Below are positions 42,802 to 51,262 of a DNA stretch of 64,000 bases, piece by piece (the stretch's first letter is position 1; each line of letters begins with the position of its first letter). The position numbers were made by a program, and so were the translations under genes. The stretch lies in contig JBCDIM010000010.1 of the NCBI GenBank assembly GCA_038749105.1, positions 1 through 64,000 of the forward strand, in the 5' to 3' direction. The DNA is from JBCCOW01 sp038749105 (GTDB lineage: Bacteria; Planctomycetota; Phycisphaerae; Phycisphaerales; Phycisphaeraceae). A model generated the notes under the pieces. That model did not search any database. It was not told where the DNA came from and saw only the letters and a program-made list of their open reading frames with translations.

Positions 42802-44289
42802 CTACTGCCCATCGACCCGGAAGAACCGCTTGGGGTTGTAGATCAGGTACGCATCCATCGGCTCAAGCGGCGGCAGGTTCACATAGCTCCGGCCGTTCGC
42901 GTCCTTAGCCAACAGGGCCCAGTACCACGGCCGGGGCATCTCGCCCGTCGGCTTCTGGCGGATGCCCTCTTCGCGGACCTCGTCCACGATCTGGTTGACC
43001 CACTTCAGCTCGACTGCTTTGTCCGCAAACTCCTCCCAGTCACCCGATGCGGCGTTCTCGTACATCTGCTCTTTGAACTGCTCAAGCGTGATGCCCATCT
43101 TCGCCGCGACCGGCACCGCCAATCGGGCCTCCCACTCCTTGAGGATCTCCAGCGTCTGCTCGAGGTCCGTCATGTTCCCCCTAAACCCAGCAGACATCTG
43201 GTGGTGCAGGATGATCGCGTTGGGGTAGGCATAGGAGTGGTCGGCGAGCGTCGTAATCACCGCTGCCATGGACGCCGCAAAGGACTTGACCACCACGTGG
43301 ACCGGGGCCTTGCTCGCCTCGATCGCCTTGACGATCCGGTAGCCCTGCATGACTGAACCGCCGGGCGAGCTGTCGATCATGAGGAAGATCGGCTTGGTCG
43401 GGTCTTCGTTGTTGAAGTAGTGGATCCGCTGCGTCACATAGTCGGCGGTCCCCGTGATGATCGGCCCGTTGAGCGGGATACGCCGATCGCTGATGAACAG
43501 CACGCCGTCCACCAAGGGCTCATCGCGGTAGCTCAGGTCGGCCTCCACCACGTCGGCCAGCCGTGCCTCGCTGTCCAGCCGCTGGAGTCGGCTCGCCGCC
43601 ACCGCAGCCTCGGCCTCGGCCTGCTGCTGCTCCGCCTGCTTCGCCGCCAACGCCGCCGCCTGCCGGAGCTGACCCGACTCGTATTCCGCCTGAAGCAACG
43701 CCAGCTCGTGCTGCTTCGCCGCCAGCTCACCGGCACGCTTCGCCGCCGCCAACGCTTCCGCCGCCTGCAGCCGTGCCGCCTCGGCCTTCATCTCCGACAG
43801 CTCCGCCTCCTGCCGGGCCGCACGCAGATTCTGTTGCTTCTGAAGCGCGGCCAGCTCCGCGTCCGCCTCCGATGACATCGCCGCCCGGCGGGCCGTCTCC
43901 AGGCCCTGCTCCAGCTCAAGCTTCGCCTTCTCCAGCTCCAACGGCTGCAGCTCCGCCCGCTGGGCCTGCAACGCCACTTCGTAGGCCTTGCTCAGCTTTT
44001 CGTGTTTCGCCCGCAGCTCCGCCAACTCTGCCGATAGCCGCTGCTCCCGCAGCTGCGCTTCGACTTCCAGCCGCAATAGCTCTTCCCGCAGCTGTTCGAC
44101 TTCCGGATCCTCCGAAGCCCCCACCTTCTCAGCACGCTCTTCAACAACCACAACCGGCACCGACACCGAGGCTTCAGCGACTTGGGCATCACTCTGCACA
44201 GGCTCGGCCGTCGCCGGCTGGTCCGCCAGCCCCGCACACCCCGCGAACGCCAACAACGACATCGACAGACCAACAGGCAAACGCATCAT
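42802..44289 (-). CDS. Lipoprotein with long coiled coil and ClpP-fold protease domain
   Basis: The protein has 495 residues. The ATG at 44289 (GGAG six bases upstream) starts a signal sequence with lipobox AFAGC, so the protein should be lipid-anchored outside the cytoplasm. Residues about 65-250 form an Ala/Glu/Gln-rich coiled coil with an LExEKAKLELEQ pattern. The C-terminal half is a ClpP fold: LFISDRRIPLNGPI, MIDSSPGGSVMQGY, Ser340 in KSFAASMAAVITT, His363 in AIILHHQMSAG and a candidate Asp417 in GDWEEFADKAVEL. The triad looks intact, so protease activity is plausible. True ClpP is cytoplasmic and lacks a signal peptide; this is a distinct protein. The following 150 bases to the oxidoreductase gene hold nothing notable. 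Confidence 0.82.
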   Translation of the reverse strand: MMRLPVGLSMSLLAFAGCAGLADQPATAEPVQSDAQVAEASVSVPVVVVEERAEKVGASEDPEVEQLREELLRLEVEAQLREQRLSAELAELRAKHEKLSKAYEVALQAQRAELQPLELEKAKLELEQGLETARRAAMSSEADAELAALQKQQNLRAARQEAELSEMKAEAARLQAAEALAAAKRAGELAAKQHELALLQAEYESGQLRQAAALAAKQAEQQQAEAEAAVAASRLQRLDSEARLADVVEADLSYRDEPLVDGVLFISDRRIPLNGPIITGTADYVTQRIHYFNNEDPTKPIFLMIDSSPGGSVMQGYRIVKAIEASKAPVHVVVKSFAASMAAVITTLADHSYAYPNAIILHHQMSAGFRGNMTDLEQTLEILKEWEARLAVPVAAKMGITLEQFKEQMYENAASGDWEEFADKAVELKWVNQIVDEVREEGIRQKPTGEMPRPWYWALLAKDANGRSYVNLPPLEPMDAYLIYNPKRFFRVDGQ

Positions 44290-44404
44290 GGGGGTCTCCG
44301 CTAGGAACCAATTTTTCTCAGAACTCAGATCGCACTCCCCAAGAATATCCGGTCGCCCCCGGACCGGTTCGCCAAACACGCAAGAGATACCGCCCAAGCC
44401 CTCG

Positions 44405-46306
44405 TCAGGCACCCGCTCCATGGCGACCGACCACATCTTCTAACCCGTGGTCCGGGGCCGCCAAGTCCTCCGCCTTCACCGCCGATACCGCACCGGCAAA
44501 CGTCGGCCGAGGCTGATCCGCCGGCCGCGTAACCCCCACGCCCCGCGTCGCCTCAAACCCAAACACCCGCGCCTGCTCACTCCCCCATGTCTCCTCGGGC
44601 ACCAGCCTTAACCGGTCCGTCGTAACGCTGACCGGAACCCGCAACAGCCGCTGATGGTTCTGCTCGTTCCGATACACCGTCGACCAAGACCCGTTCGCTC
44701 CCCTCGCCTCGACCCGGAACGCCTTGACCAACACACGCGGGACACGCCCCGATCCCTTCAGCCCCGCACCCTGCGGGTAGTTGCACGGCATCCGCTTGTC
44801 CGACTTCAGATTGGAATCGAACACACACCGCACACCGCCCACCTCCACCGGGCGATCCCACGACAGCTCGACCGCTCCGCCCACCTCCCCCACCCATGCG
44901 TGATCGACCCGGTCCAGCTCGCGGTCGTACCCATCCAGCACCGGGCTCTCGGTCACCGCCGAACGCGACAGCTCGTCGACAACCCGCGGCACACCGGGCA
45001 GGTATTGGTCGTCCGCCTGCAACAACGCCTGCAGCTCACCGACGTGATCCGGGTAGATCGTTGCCGGCTTCACGCCCTTGCGCACCGACATCGCCGCGGC
45101 CGTCCCCGCCGCCTGCCCGATCACCGCACACGTCGCCATCACCCGCGTCGAACTCAATGCCGCGTGCGTCACCGAGATGTTCCGCCCGGCAAACAACAGG
45201 TTCTCGACGTTCCTGGACGCCAGCGATCGGTACGGGATCCCGTACGGGCTCGGCGCGGGATGAAAGATCGTGGGCTTGCCCGGATAGAGCATCCCTGCCG
45301 GATGGTGGTCATCCATCGACCAGCCACCATGCGCGACCACATCGTCGAACCGCCCGCCCGATTCGACGTCGTGCTGCGTCATTATGTGGAGCCCCTCGTA
45401 CCGCCGGTTCTCCCGCTTACCCGGCAGCGACCCGATCCACTCCAAGGCCCAGGTCTCCGCGTCCTTCCGGTGCGGCGAGACGTTCTTGATGTAGTCCCAA
45501 ACGCCCCAGGCCAGCCGCATGAGGTCGTCCCGGATCGCTTCCGCATCCGCGATCGTGTCCCAGATGCCCCCCAACTCCAGCCACCAGAAGTTGTGCGCAT
45601 TCACACCGTTGCCCAGCCGGTGATTGAACTGCGACTCGTCGTCGAACCGGTACGCGAAGTCCGGTGCGGTAAACGGCTGGACCTCATCGGTCCGCCGCAG
45701 CTGGATCAGCAGCGTGTTGCCCATCGTCTTGCGGTCGGGCTTCTCCGGCGCGATCGGCTCATCGAATTCGGCCCGTGCTTCCCTGCCCCACCGGTACGCC
45801 GCTCCACTTGCCGGGGCGAGGATGCTGTCCCCCGAGCAGTCGATAAACCGCGCCGCCTCCAGCGTGTGCCACGTCTGGCTCGTGAGCTGCCAGGCGGTGA
45901 TCGTCGTGATGCGGACGGAAGCATCACTCCCTTCGGTCTCACAGCCGGTGCACGAGCAGTTCATGAACAGCGTCAGGTTCGGCTGTCGGTTCATCACCCG
46001 GAACAACGCCGCGTCCCAGACCGAGTAGTTCAGCGTCGGGTTCAGCGCCGCGTTGTCGAGCAGGATCTCTTCGAGGATCCCGGTCTCCTTGTTGTCCGAC
46101 CCGTGCGCGCCACAGATCCACATGCGGATTTCAGACGACGCGTTGCCGCCGAAGACTGGGCGGTCGTGCACGAGCGCCGTTTTCGCCCCATGCCGGGCGC
46201 TCGCCAGCGCGGCACACATGCCCGACATCCCTCCACCCACGACGACGACATCGAAACGGTGCGAGAGACGGTCGAAGCCGTCACGGTGTTCGAGGGGTGC
46301 AGGCAT
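44405..46306 (-). CDS. FAD-dependent oxidoreductase with C-terminal beta domain
   Basis: The protein has 633 residues. The FAD Rossmann site VVVVGGGMSGMCAALASARHG is at about 19-40, with VFGGNASSEIRMWICG, FIDCSGDSILAP and RNISVTHAALSSTRVMATCAVIGQAAGTAAA. These are typical of the PF12831 family, common in planctomycetes for sugar or polysaccharide-related oxidation. Residues about 470-600 resemble a discoidin-like carbohydrate-binding domain (WSTVYRNEQNHQRL). No signal peptide is seen. It is divergent from an AraC regulator across 71 bases. Confidence 0.8.
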   Translation of the reverse strand: MPAPLEHRDGFDRLSHRFDVVVVGGGMSGMCAALASARHGAKTALVHDRPVFGGNASSEIRMWICGAHGSDNKETGILEEILLDNAALNPTLNYSVWDAALFRVMNRQPNLTLFMNCSCTGCETEGSDASVRITTITAWQLTSQTWHTLEAARFIDCSGDSILAPASGAAYRWGREARAEFDEPIAPEKPDRKTMGNTLLIQLRRTDEVQPFTAPDFAYRFDDESQFNHRLGNGVNAHNFWWLELGGIWDTIADAEAIRDDLMRLAWGVWDYIKNVSPHRKDAETWALEWIGSLPGKRENRRYEGLHIMTQHDVESGGRFDDVVAHGGWSMDDHHPAGMLYPGKPTIFHPAPSPYGIPYRSLASRNVENLLFAGRNISVTHAALSSTRVMATCAVIGQAAGTAAAMSVRKGVKPATIYPDHVGELQALLQADDQYLPGVPRVVDELSRSAVTESPVLDGYDRELDRVDHAWVGEVGGAVELSWDRPVEVGGVRCVFDSNLKSDKRMPCNYPQGAGLKGSGRVPRVLVKAFRVEARGANGSWSTVYRNEQNHQRLLRVPVSVTTDRLRLVPEETWGSEQARVFGFEATRGVGVTRPADQPRPTFAGAVSAVKAEDLAAPDHGLEDVVGRHGAGA

Positions 46307-46338
46307 GACTTAAGCATCACAAAAAGCGAAAGAAAGTC

Positions 46339-46363
46339 CATGTTGCAGCATGCGCAATACATG
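46339..46363. promoter_or_regulatory. Inverted repeats between the oxidoreductase and AraC genes
   Basis: TTGC-A-GCATGC-GCAA (46343-46357) lies inside an outer CATGT / ACATG pair. Being in the short divergent intergenic region it is a good candidate binding site for the AraC protein or another regulator. Confidence 0.4.
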
Positions 46364-46377
46364 TCATGATTTGATTC

Positions 46378-47190
46378 ATGGCCGGACCACGCAGCCCGCT
46401 CGAGGCGACGATCAACCACCCCTGCGGCCGGATGATCGGGCCACCCGGCTGGTCTCGGCCGCGTTCGGCGTCGCTCGGACTTCACGACCATGAACTCTGG
46501 CTGGTCTGGCGTGGCCGGGGCTGGATGAGCGACGGCATGAACCGGCGAACCCTCGGACCAGGCTCCCTCGTCTGGATGCGCCCAGGCGGCATTTACGACG
46601 CGGGGCAAGACTCCGACGCCCCGCTCGGGTTCACCTTCATCCACTTCAGCCTGCACGGCATCCGCCCGCCCGCCGAATTCCTCGGGCCGGTCGATCTCGG
46701 GACCGTTGAGCCGGTGATGCGTCGTATCGTTCAGCTCTTGCCGCGTTCCGGTGGCCGGGACTGGGGCCGACCCGCCAAAGCCCCCGCCGCCGCGACCCGA
46801 CTCCTCGAGGGCCTGCTCCTCGACCTCCGCTACCCGCCCGACGGCAAGCACCACGACCCCGAGAGCACCCTCGCTCAGGTCCGCCGGCTCGGTGATGACC
46901 TCCGCATCGACCCGATCGATCCACCCCCCGTCGCCGACCTTTCCGAGCGGCTCCACATCACCCCAGCACACTTCTCCCGGCTGTTCAAACAGGCCCACGG
47001 CCAGTCGCCACAACGCTTCCTCATCGAGGCCCGGATCGACCGTGCCCGCTATCTGCTCCGCGACACGGACATGCCCCTATCCGATATCGCCGACGCCCTC
47101 GGCTACGCCGACCCCTTCACTTTTTCCAAGCAGTTCAAACGCTTCTCCGGCCAGGCCCCCCGCGCCTACCGACGCGCCGCACGCGCCTGA
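46378..47190 (+). CDS. AraC family transcriptional regulator
   Basis: The protein has 270 residues. The N-terminal half is a cupin-like sensing domain (LWLVWRGRGWMSDG, PGSLVWMRPGG). The C-terminal half is a double helix-turn-helix: HITPAHFSRLFKQAHGQSPQ and ARYLLRDTDMPLSDIADALGYADPFTFSKQFKRFSGQAPRAYRR. Divergent placement next to the FAD oxidoreductase suggests that it controls that gene. The effector, possibly a sugar, is unknown. Confidence 0.92.
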   Translation: MAGPRSPLEATINHPCGRMIGPPGWSRPRSASLGLHDHELWLVWRGRGWMSDGMNRRTLGPGSLVWMRPGGIYDAGQDSDAPLGFTFIHFSLHGIRPPAEFLGPVDLGTVEPVMRRIVQLLPRSGGRDWGRPAKAPAAATRLLEGLLLDLRYPPDGKHHDPESTLAQVRRLGDDLRIDPIDPPPVADLSERLHITPAHFSRLFKQAHGQSPQRFLIEARIDRARYLLRDTDMPLSDIADALGYADPFTFSKQFKRFSGQAPRAYRRAARA

Positions 47191-47193
47191 GGA

Positions 47194-48204
47194 CTAGACC
47201 TGCGTCGGGTCCGGCCGATACACCCGCGTCTCCAGCGCCCAGACCTTCTCGGTGAAGTCGCCGCCGAGCTCCGACGACTTGGCGTGGCCGCCGCGGTCCG
47301 CGACGCCCAGTGTCAGGTTCATCTTCGCGTCAAGACTGTCCAGCAGCGAGATGAAGATCGCCTCGGGCGTGGCCGGGATCTTGAGGGCGCCGTACTCCGC
47401 TTGCCCGTGATGCGAAAAGATGATGTGCTCGAGCACCGTGAGCAGCGGGGGGGTCAGCGCGACCGCCGCCTCGCCGAGCTCGGGGTCTTCGCAGGCCTTG
47501 GCCTTCTCCGCCAGCATCGTTACACCCCGCCCGATGTGCCCGACCAGCTGCCCGTCGGTCGTGTACCCGAACCCTTGCTCCCAGGTCAGCTCCTTGCACT
47601 TGCCCAGGTCGTGCAGGAACAGGCCCATCAGCACGACGTCCCGGTTCACGCCGGGGTAGAGCGGCAGCAGCGCATCGGCCCCACGCAGCAGGCTCAGGGT
47701 GTGCTCCAGCAGCCCGCCCAGGTAGGCGTGGTGCAGGGTCTGGGCCGCGGGGGCCTGGCAGAAGGCGTCCATCAGCGGCCCGTCCTCGAAGTACCGGTCC
47801 CGCAGGCACGCCAGCCCCGCGTGCTCGATCGTCCCGAGGACCCGCACCACTTCGGCAAACATCTGGTCCACGTCCTGCTCGGTCGAGGGAAGCAGCTCCC
47901 GCAGCTCGTCGGGCGTCGGCTCGTGCGTGCGGATCTGGTTCACGATGATCTGCATCTCGCCCTGGTAGGGCTGGCTCTGGCCCTCGATGTAGACGAAGCC
48001 ATCGGTCGGCAGCGAGCGGAAGAGCTGCTCGGTGGTGTTCCACATCCGGGCCGGGGTGCGCCCGGTCTTGTCGGCGAGGAGCATCTTGAGGTAGGGCTTG
48101 CCGGCCTTGGTCTGCCCGAGCTGACAGTTCTGGATGGCGTAGACGCCGGCGAGCAGCTGGGCGGCTTCGAGGTGGGCGATCGGGGTGCGGATGGCATTGG
48201 GCAT
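47194..48204 (-). CDS. HD-domain 3'-5' exoribonuclease (YhaM type)
   Basis: The protein has 336 residues. Residues 1-100 form an OB fold (QTKAGKPYLKMLLADKTGRTPARMW). The HD domain shows HHAYLGGLLEHTLSLL, LFLHDLGKCKEL (HD) and HHGQAEYGA. The order OB then HD matches YhaM/Cbf1, a 3'-5' exonuclease of RNA in Firmicutes. It lies next to bamA on the same strand, about 45 bases downstream of it. Confidence 0.85.
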   Translation of the reverse strand: MPNAIRTPIAHLEAAQLLAGVYAIQNCQLGQTKAGKPYLKMLLADKTGRTPARMWNTTEQLFRSLPTDGFVYIEGQSQPYQGEMQIIVNQIRTHEPTPDELRELLPSTEQDVDQMFAEVVRVLGTIEHAGLACLRDRYFEDGPLMDAFCQAPAAQTLHHAYLGGLLEHTLSLLRGADALLPLYPGVNRDVVLMGLFLHDLGKCKELTWEQGFGYTTDGQLVGHIGRGVTMLAEKAKACEDPELGEAAVALTPPLLTVLEHIIFSHHGQAEYGALKIPATPEAIFISLLDSLDAKMNLTLGVADRGGHAKSSELGGDFTEKVWALETRVYRPDPTQV

Positions 48205-48248
48205 GGGGGGTCTTCTTCAATCGGGCAGGGCTCAGGCCTGCGATATCG

Positions 48249-50612
48249 CTACCGGAACGGGATCGCCAGGTCGAACGACACGACCTGTTCCTCGTCCGTT
48301 TCTTCACTGAGCAGCGGCAACGCGAAGTCGATCGCGAACGGGGCCTGCCCGAAGAACGGCACCTTGAACCGCACCCCCGTCCCGATCGACAGCCGCCAGT
48401 CCTCAACGTCCGGCTCATCGAGCACCGTGCCCATGTCGGTAAAGAACGCCCACCGCACCACGTCCCCCTGCACCGGGAACGTGTACTCCGCCCGGCCCAC
48501 CAGCGAGAACTGCCCGCCCACAAACTGGTCCGACAACGCCCCGTTGGTCTGCACCCCCCGTGGCCCCGCCCCGCGGTTGTTGAACCCCCGCAGCGACCGG
48601 TGCCCCCCCGCGAAGAACCGCTCGAAGATCGGCGCCTCGTCTTGCTGCGGGATGTACCCCGTCTCCACCCCGATGAAGAACACCGTCTTCCGGCCAAGGT
48701 AGTCTTCTTCGATCGTCCAGTACTTCGACCCCGTGAACTGTAGCTTCGTGAAGTCGTAGTCCCCGCCCAACACACCGATCTGTTCCACGCGTGCCTCGAA
48801 CCGGCTCCCCCGTGTCGGGCTCAGCGGGATGTCCAGCGTCGAACGCACCACCCCGAAGCCCAGCCCCGAGATCACCGACTCCCCCTGCACCTCGAACACG
48901 TCCACCGGCGCGTCCGTGTCGATCTCGCTGACGTCCACCTCCTCCATCCGGGTCGACACCGACGCCGACCAGATGTCCCCGAACCGGCGGCCCACCCCGA
49001 TCCGGCCGATGATCCGGCCCTCGTCGAAGTCCTCACGCTCCCGGTTGAAGAACGTGAACGCCAGGTCCAGGAAGTAGTCGGACTCCATAAAGAACGGGTC
49101 CCGCCAACGCACGCTGTACCGGTTGAACTCGTCCCCCGGCTGCAACGCCAGCTCGAACAGCTGACCGCCCCCGCGGAACGACCGGTTGTTGAAGAACTCC
49201 TCAAGCGTCTCCGGCGTGTCCAGGATGTCGAAGTTCCGCTGCGTCACCGAGATCTCGCCGATCAGCCCGACGTCCGAGCTCACCCCCACGCCCAGCCCGA
49301 TCCGGCCCGTGTTCGTCTCCTTCACCTCCACCAGCACGTCCCGTACCGGGTCGCCCGGCTCACCGAGGATCGTGATCACCCCCTCCTGGAAATACTGCGA
49401 GTTCGCGATCCGCCGACGCGTCCGGTCGAGCTCCCGCAGATTGAACGGCCGGCCCGGCTCCAGGCCCCGCAGCTCCCGCAGCAGCACCCGCGTCTGCGTG
49501 AGCTCGTTGCCCCGAGGGATCACCTTCCCGACCCGCGTCACCTCCCCCTCGTCGATCGTCACCAGCAGGTCCACCACCGGCCGGTCGCCGTCAAACAGCC
49601 GATCGATCCGCACCGTCGTATCGATGTAGCCCAGGTCGCCGTACATCAGCCGGACAATCCGGATCGACCGCTCCACCGCACGCACATTGAACGCCGCGCC
49701 CGGCGACAGCTCCAGACGCAGCTGGACCTGCTCGTCGGTGAACTGACGGTTCCCCCGCACCGTCACGTTGCCCACCCGGTACTGACGCCCCTCCTCCACA
49801 ATAAAACGCACCACCGCATCCCGGCCGTCGGGCGAAATCTGGATCTCTCGGCCCACCTGCCCGTCCAGATACCCCCGCTCCCGCAGGAAGTCGCGGATCC
49901 GTGCCACGTCCTGATCCAGCTGGTCCAGGTTCAGCTCGCCCTTCCGGAGCAGCCAGATGTACGTCTTCGTCCGCACCTGGCTCAACAGCAACCCGCCCGG
50001 AAACACCGAATTGCCTTCGACCTGGAACGCCTTGATCCGGACCTTCGGCCCCTCCACGATCCGTACCAGCAGCACCCGCTCATTCTCCAGGAGCTCCTCG
50101 TCGATCCGCACGCTCGCCGCGAAATAGCCCTCTGCCTGATACAGCCGCTTGATCTGCTGGATCCCGCGGTCCATGGCGAACTCTTCAACCGGGTCGCCCG
50201 GCCGAAGGATCAGCACCGCCGACAGCTCCTGGTCCGTTAACGCCCGGTTGCCCACGAACTGCACATCCGCCAGCACCGCCGCCTCCACAAACCGGTAGGT
50301 CAGGATCACATGCGTGCCCCGCCGCTCGGGGTCGTCCCGGGCCGTGATCTCGATGCTCCTGAATCGAACCAGGAAGTTCAGCCGCCGCACGTCCCCCTGC
50401 CGCACCTCCGCCCGGTTCGGGTCGCCCACCCGCATCCGGATCTGGTTCTCCACCAGCTGCCGGCTCACCGCCTGCAACCCCTCCAGCTCGATCGCCGAGA
50501 CGATCCGGCCCTCAAACCCGCCCCCCGCCGCTTCTTGGGCCCCCGCCGCACCGCCCACACAGACCGCCCCCGCCATACTCAGCGTCCACCACACCATCCG
50601 GGCCCAGCTCAC
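48249..50612 (-). CDS. bamA: Outer membrane protein assembly factor BamA
   Basis: The protein has 787 residues. It starts with a signal peptide (MVWWTLSMAGAVCVGGAAGAQ) and then five POTRA repeats (for example IVSAIELEGLQAVSRQLVENQI and RVGKVIPRGNELTQTRVLLREL). The D15/Omp85 barrel fills roughly residues 440-787, with GGHRSLRGFNNRGAGPRG as the conserved lumenal RGF loop. It inserts beta-barrels, which shows that the cell has a true outer membrane. The GTG at 50612 and the ATG at 50597 are both possible starts. The last residue is Arg after Phe, whereas the family usually ends on an aromatic residue. Confidence 0.93.
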   Translation of the reverse strand: MSWARMVWWTLSMAGAVCVGGAAGAQEAAGGGFEGRIVSAIELEGLQAVSRQLVENQIRMRVGDPNRAEVRQGDVRRLNFLVRFRSIEITARDDPERRGTHVILTYRFVEAAVLADVQFVGNRALTDQELSAVLILRPGDPVEEFAMDRGIQQIKRLYQAEGYFAASVRIDEELLENERVLLVRIVEGPKVRIKAFQVEGNSVFPGGLLLSQVRTKTYIWLLRKGELNLDQLDQDVARIRDFLRERGYLDGQVGREIQISPDGRDAVVRFIVEEGRQYRVGNVTVRGNRQFTDEQVQLRLELSPGAAFNVRAVERSIRIVRLMYGDLGYIDTTVRIDRLFDGDRPVVDLLVTIDEGEVTRVGKVIPRGNELTQTRVLLRELRGLEPGRPFNLRELDRTRRRIANSQYFQEGVITILGEPGDPVRDVLVEVKETNTGRIGLGVGVSSDVGLIGEISVTQRNFDILDTPETLEEFFNNRSFRGGGQLFELALQPGDEFNRYSVRWRDPFFMESDYFLDLAFTFFNREREDFDEGRIIGRIGVGRRFGDIWSASVSTRMEEVDVSEIDTDAPVDVFEVQGESVISGLGFGVVRSTLDIPLSPTRGSRFEARVEQIGVLGGDYDFTKLQFTGSKYWTIEEDYLGRKTVFFIGVETGYIPQQDEAPIFERFFAGGHRSLRGFNNRGAGPRGVQTNGALSDQFVGGQFSLVGRAEYTFPVQGDVVRWAFFTDMGTVLDEPDVEDWRLSIGTGVRFKVPFFGQAPFAIDFALPLLSEETDEEQVVSFDLAIPFR

Positions 50613-50707
50613 GCCACGTCGCAGCGTTCAGTCTCCTAAAAACCGTCAAACACGGAGTGTAGCCCATCCCAGCCCCCACCACTCCCGGCCTTCTCACACC
50701 ACGACTC

Positions 50708-50735
50708 TTGCAGAAAATGCCGCCTCCGCTACACT
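50708..50735 (+). promoter_or_regulatory. Putative promoter of rplU
   Basis: TTGCAG (50708-50713) and TACACT (50730-50735) are spaced by 16 bases, about 65 bases before the rplU start. The match to the -35 consensus is partial. Confidence 0.4.
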
Positions 50736-50800
50736 ACTCGGCTCGGCTAAACCGCCCTCACCCAACCCTCTTATCCCCCCAGCCAACCCCCGAGGCCCCG

Positions 50801-51121
50801 ATGTTTGCCATCATCGAAGACAGCGGCACCCAGATCAAGGTTTCCGAAGGCGACGTCATCGACATCGACCGTCGTGAGCTCGGCGATGAAGACATCGCCC
50901 TGACCTTCGACCGTGTGGTCTACCTCTCCACCGACGACGACAAGGCCCCCACCATCGGTGCCCCTTACGTCGATGGCGCTAAGGTCGAGGCCGACATCCT
51001 CGAAGAGGGCCGGACCGCCAAGGTCGACGTCGTGAAGTTCAAGCGTCGCAAGGGCTACCACCGCAAGCGTGGTCACCGGCAGGACTTCATCCGCGTCCGC
51101 GTCACCAGCATCTCCGCCTGA
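50801..51121 (+). CDS. rplU: 50S ribosomal protein L21
   Basis: The protein has 106 residues; it begins MFAIIEDSGTQIKVSEGDVI and ends with the basic stretch KFKRRKGYHRKRGHRQDF, both diagnostic of bL21. The frame extends upstream, but 50801 is the normal start. In most bacteria rpmA (L27) follows within a short distance. Here a terminator and lepA follow instead, so rpmA must be elsewhere. Confidence 0.96.
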   Translation: MFAIIEDSGTQIKVSEGDVIDIDRRELGDEDIALTFDRVVYLSTDDDKAPTIGAPYVDGAKVEADILEEGRTAKVDVVKFKRRKGYHRKRGHRQDFIRVRVTSISA

Positions 51122-51151
51122 CGCCACCCACTCTCCGAACCCACCCGCAAG

Positions 51152-51177
51152 CCGGCGATCCCCGATCGCCGGTTTTT
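51152..51177 (+). terminator. Rho-independent terminator after rplU
   Basis: A perfect 9-bp stem CCGGCGATC / GATCGCCGG with a CCC loop is followed by TTTTT, 30 bases past the rplU stop. It separates rplU from lepA. Confidence 0.92.
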
Positions 51178-51216
51178 GCTTATATCCGATGCCCTCGATC
51201 CCGCCGATCAGACCTC

Positions 51217-51222
51217 TATAAT
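51217..51222 (+). promoter_or_regulatory. Putative -10 element of lepA
   Basis: A perfect TATAAT lies 40 bases before the lepA start, just past the rplU terminator. No convincing -35 box is seen. Confidence 0.4.
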
Positions 51223-51262
51223 TCCCGGCTCCCACCCACACCCCACCTCCCACCGCGACCCC

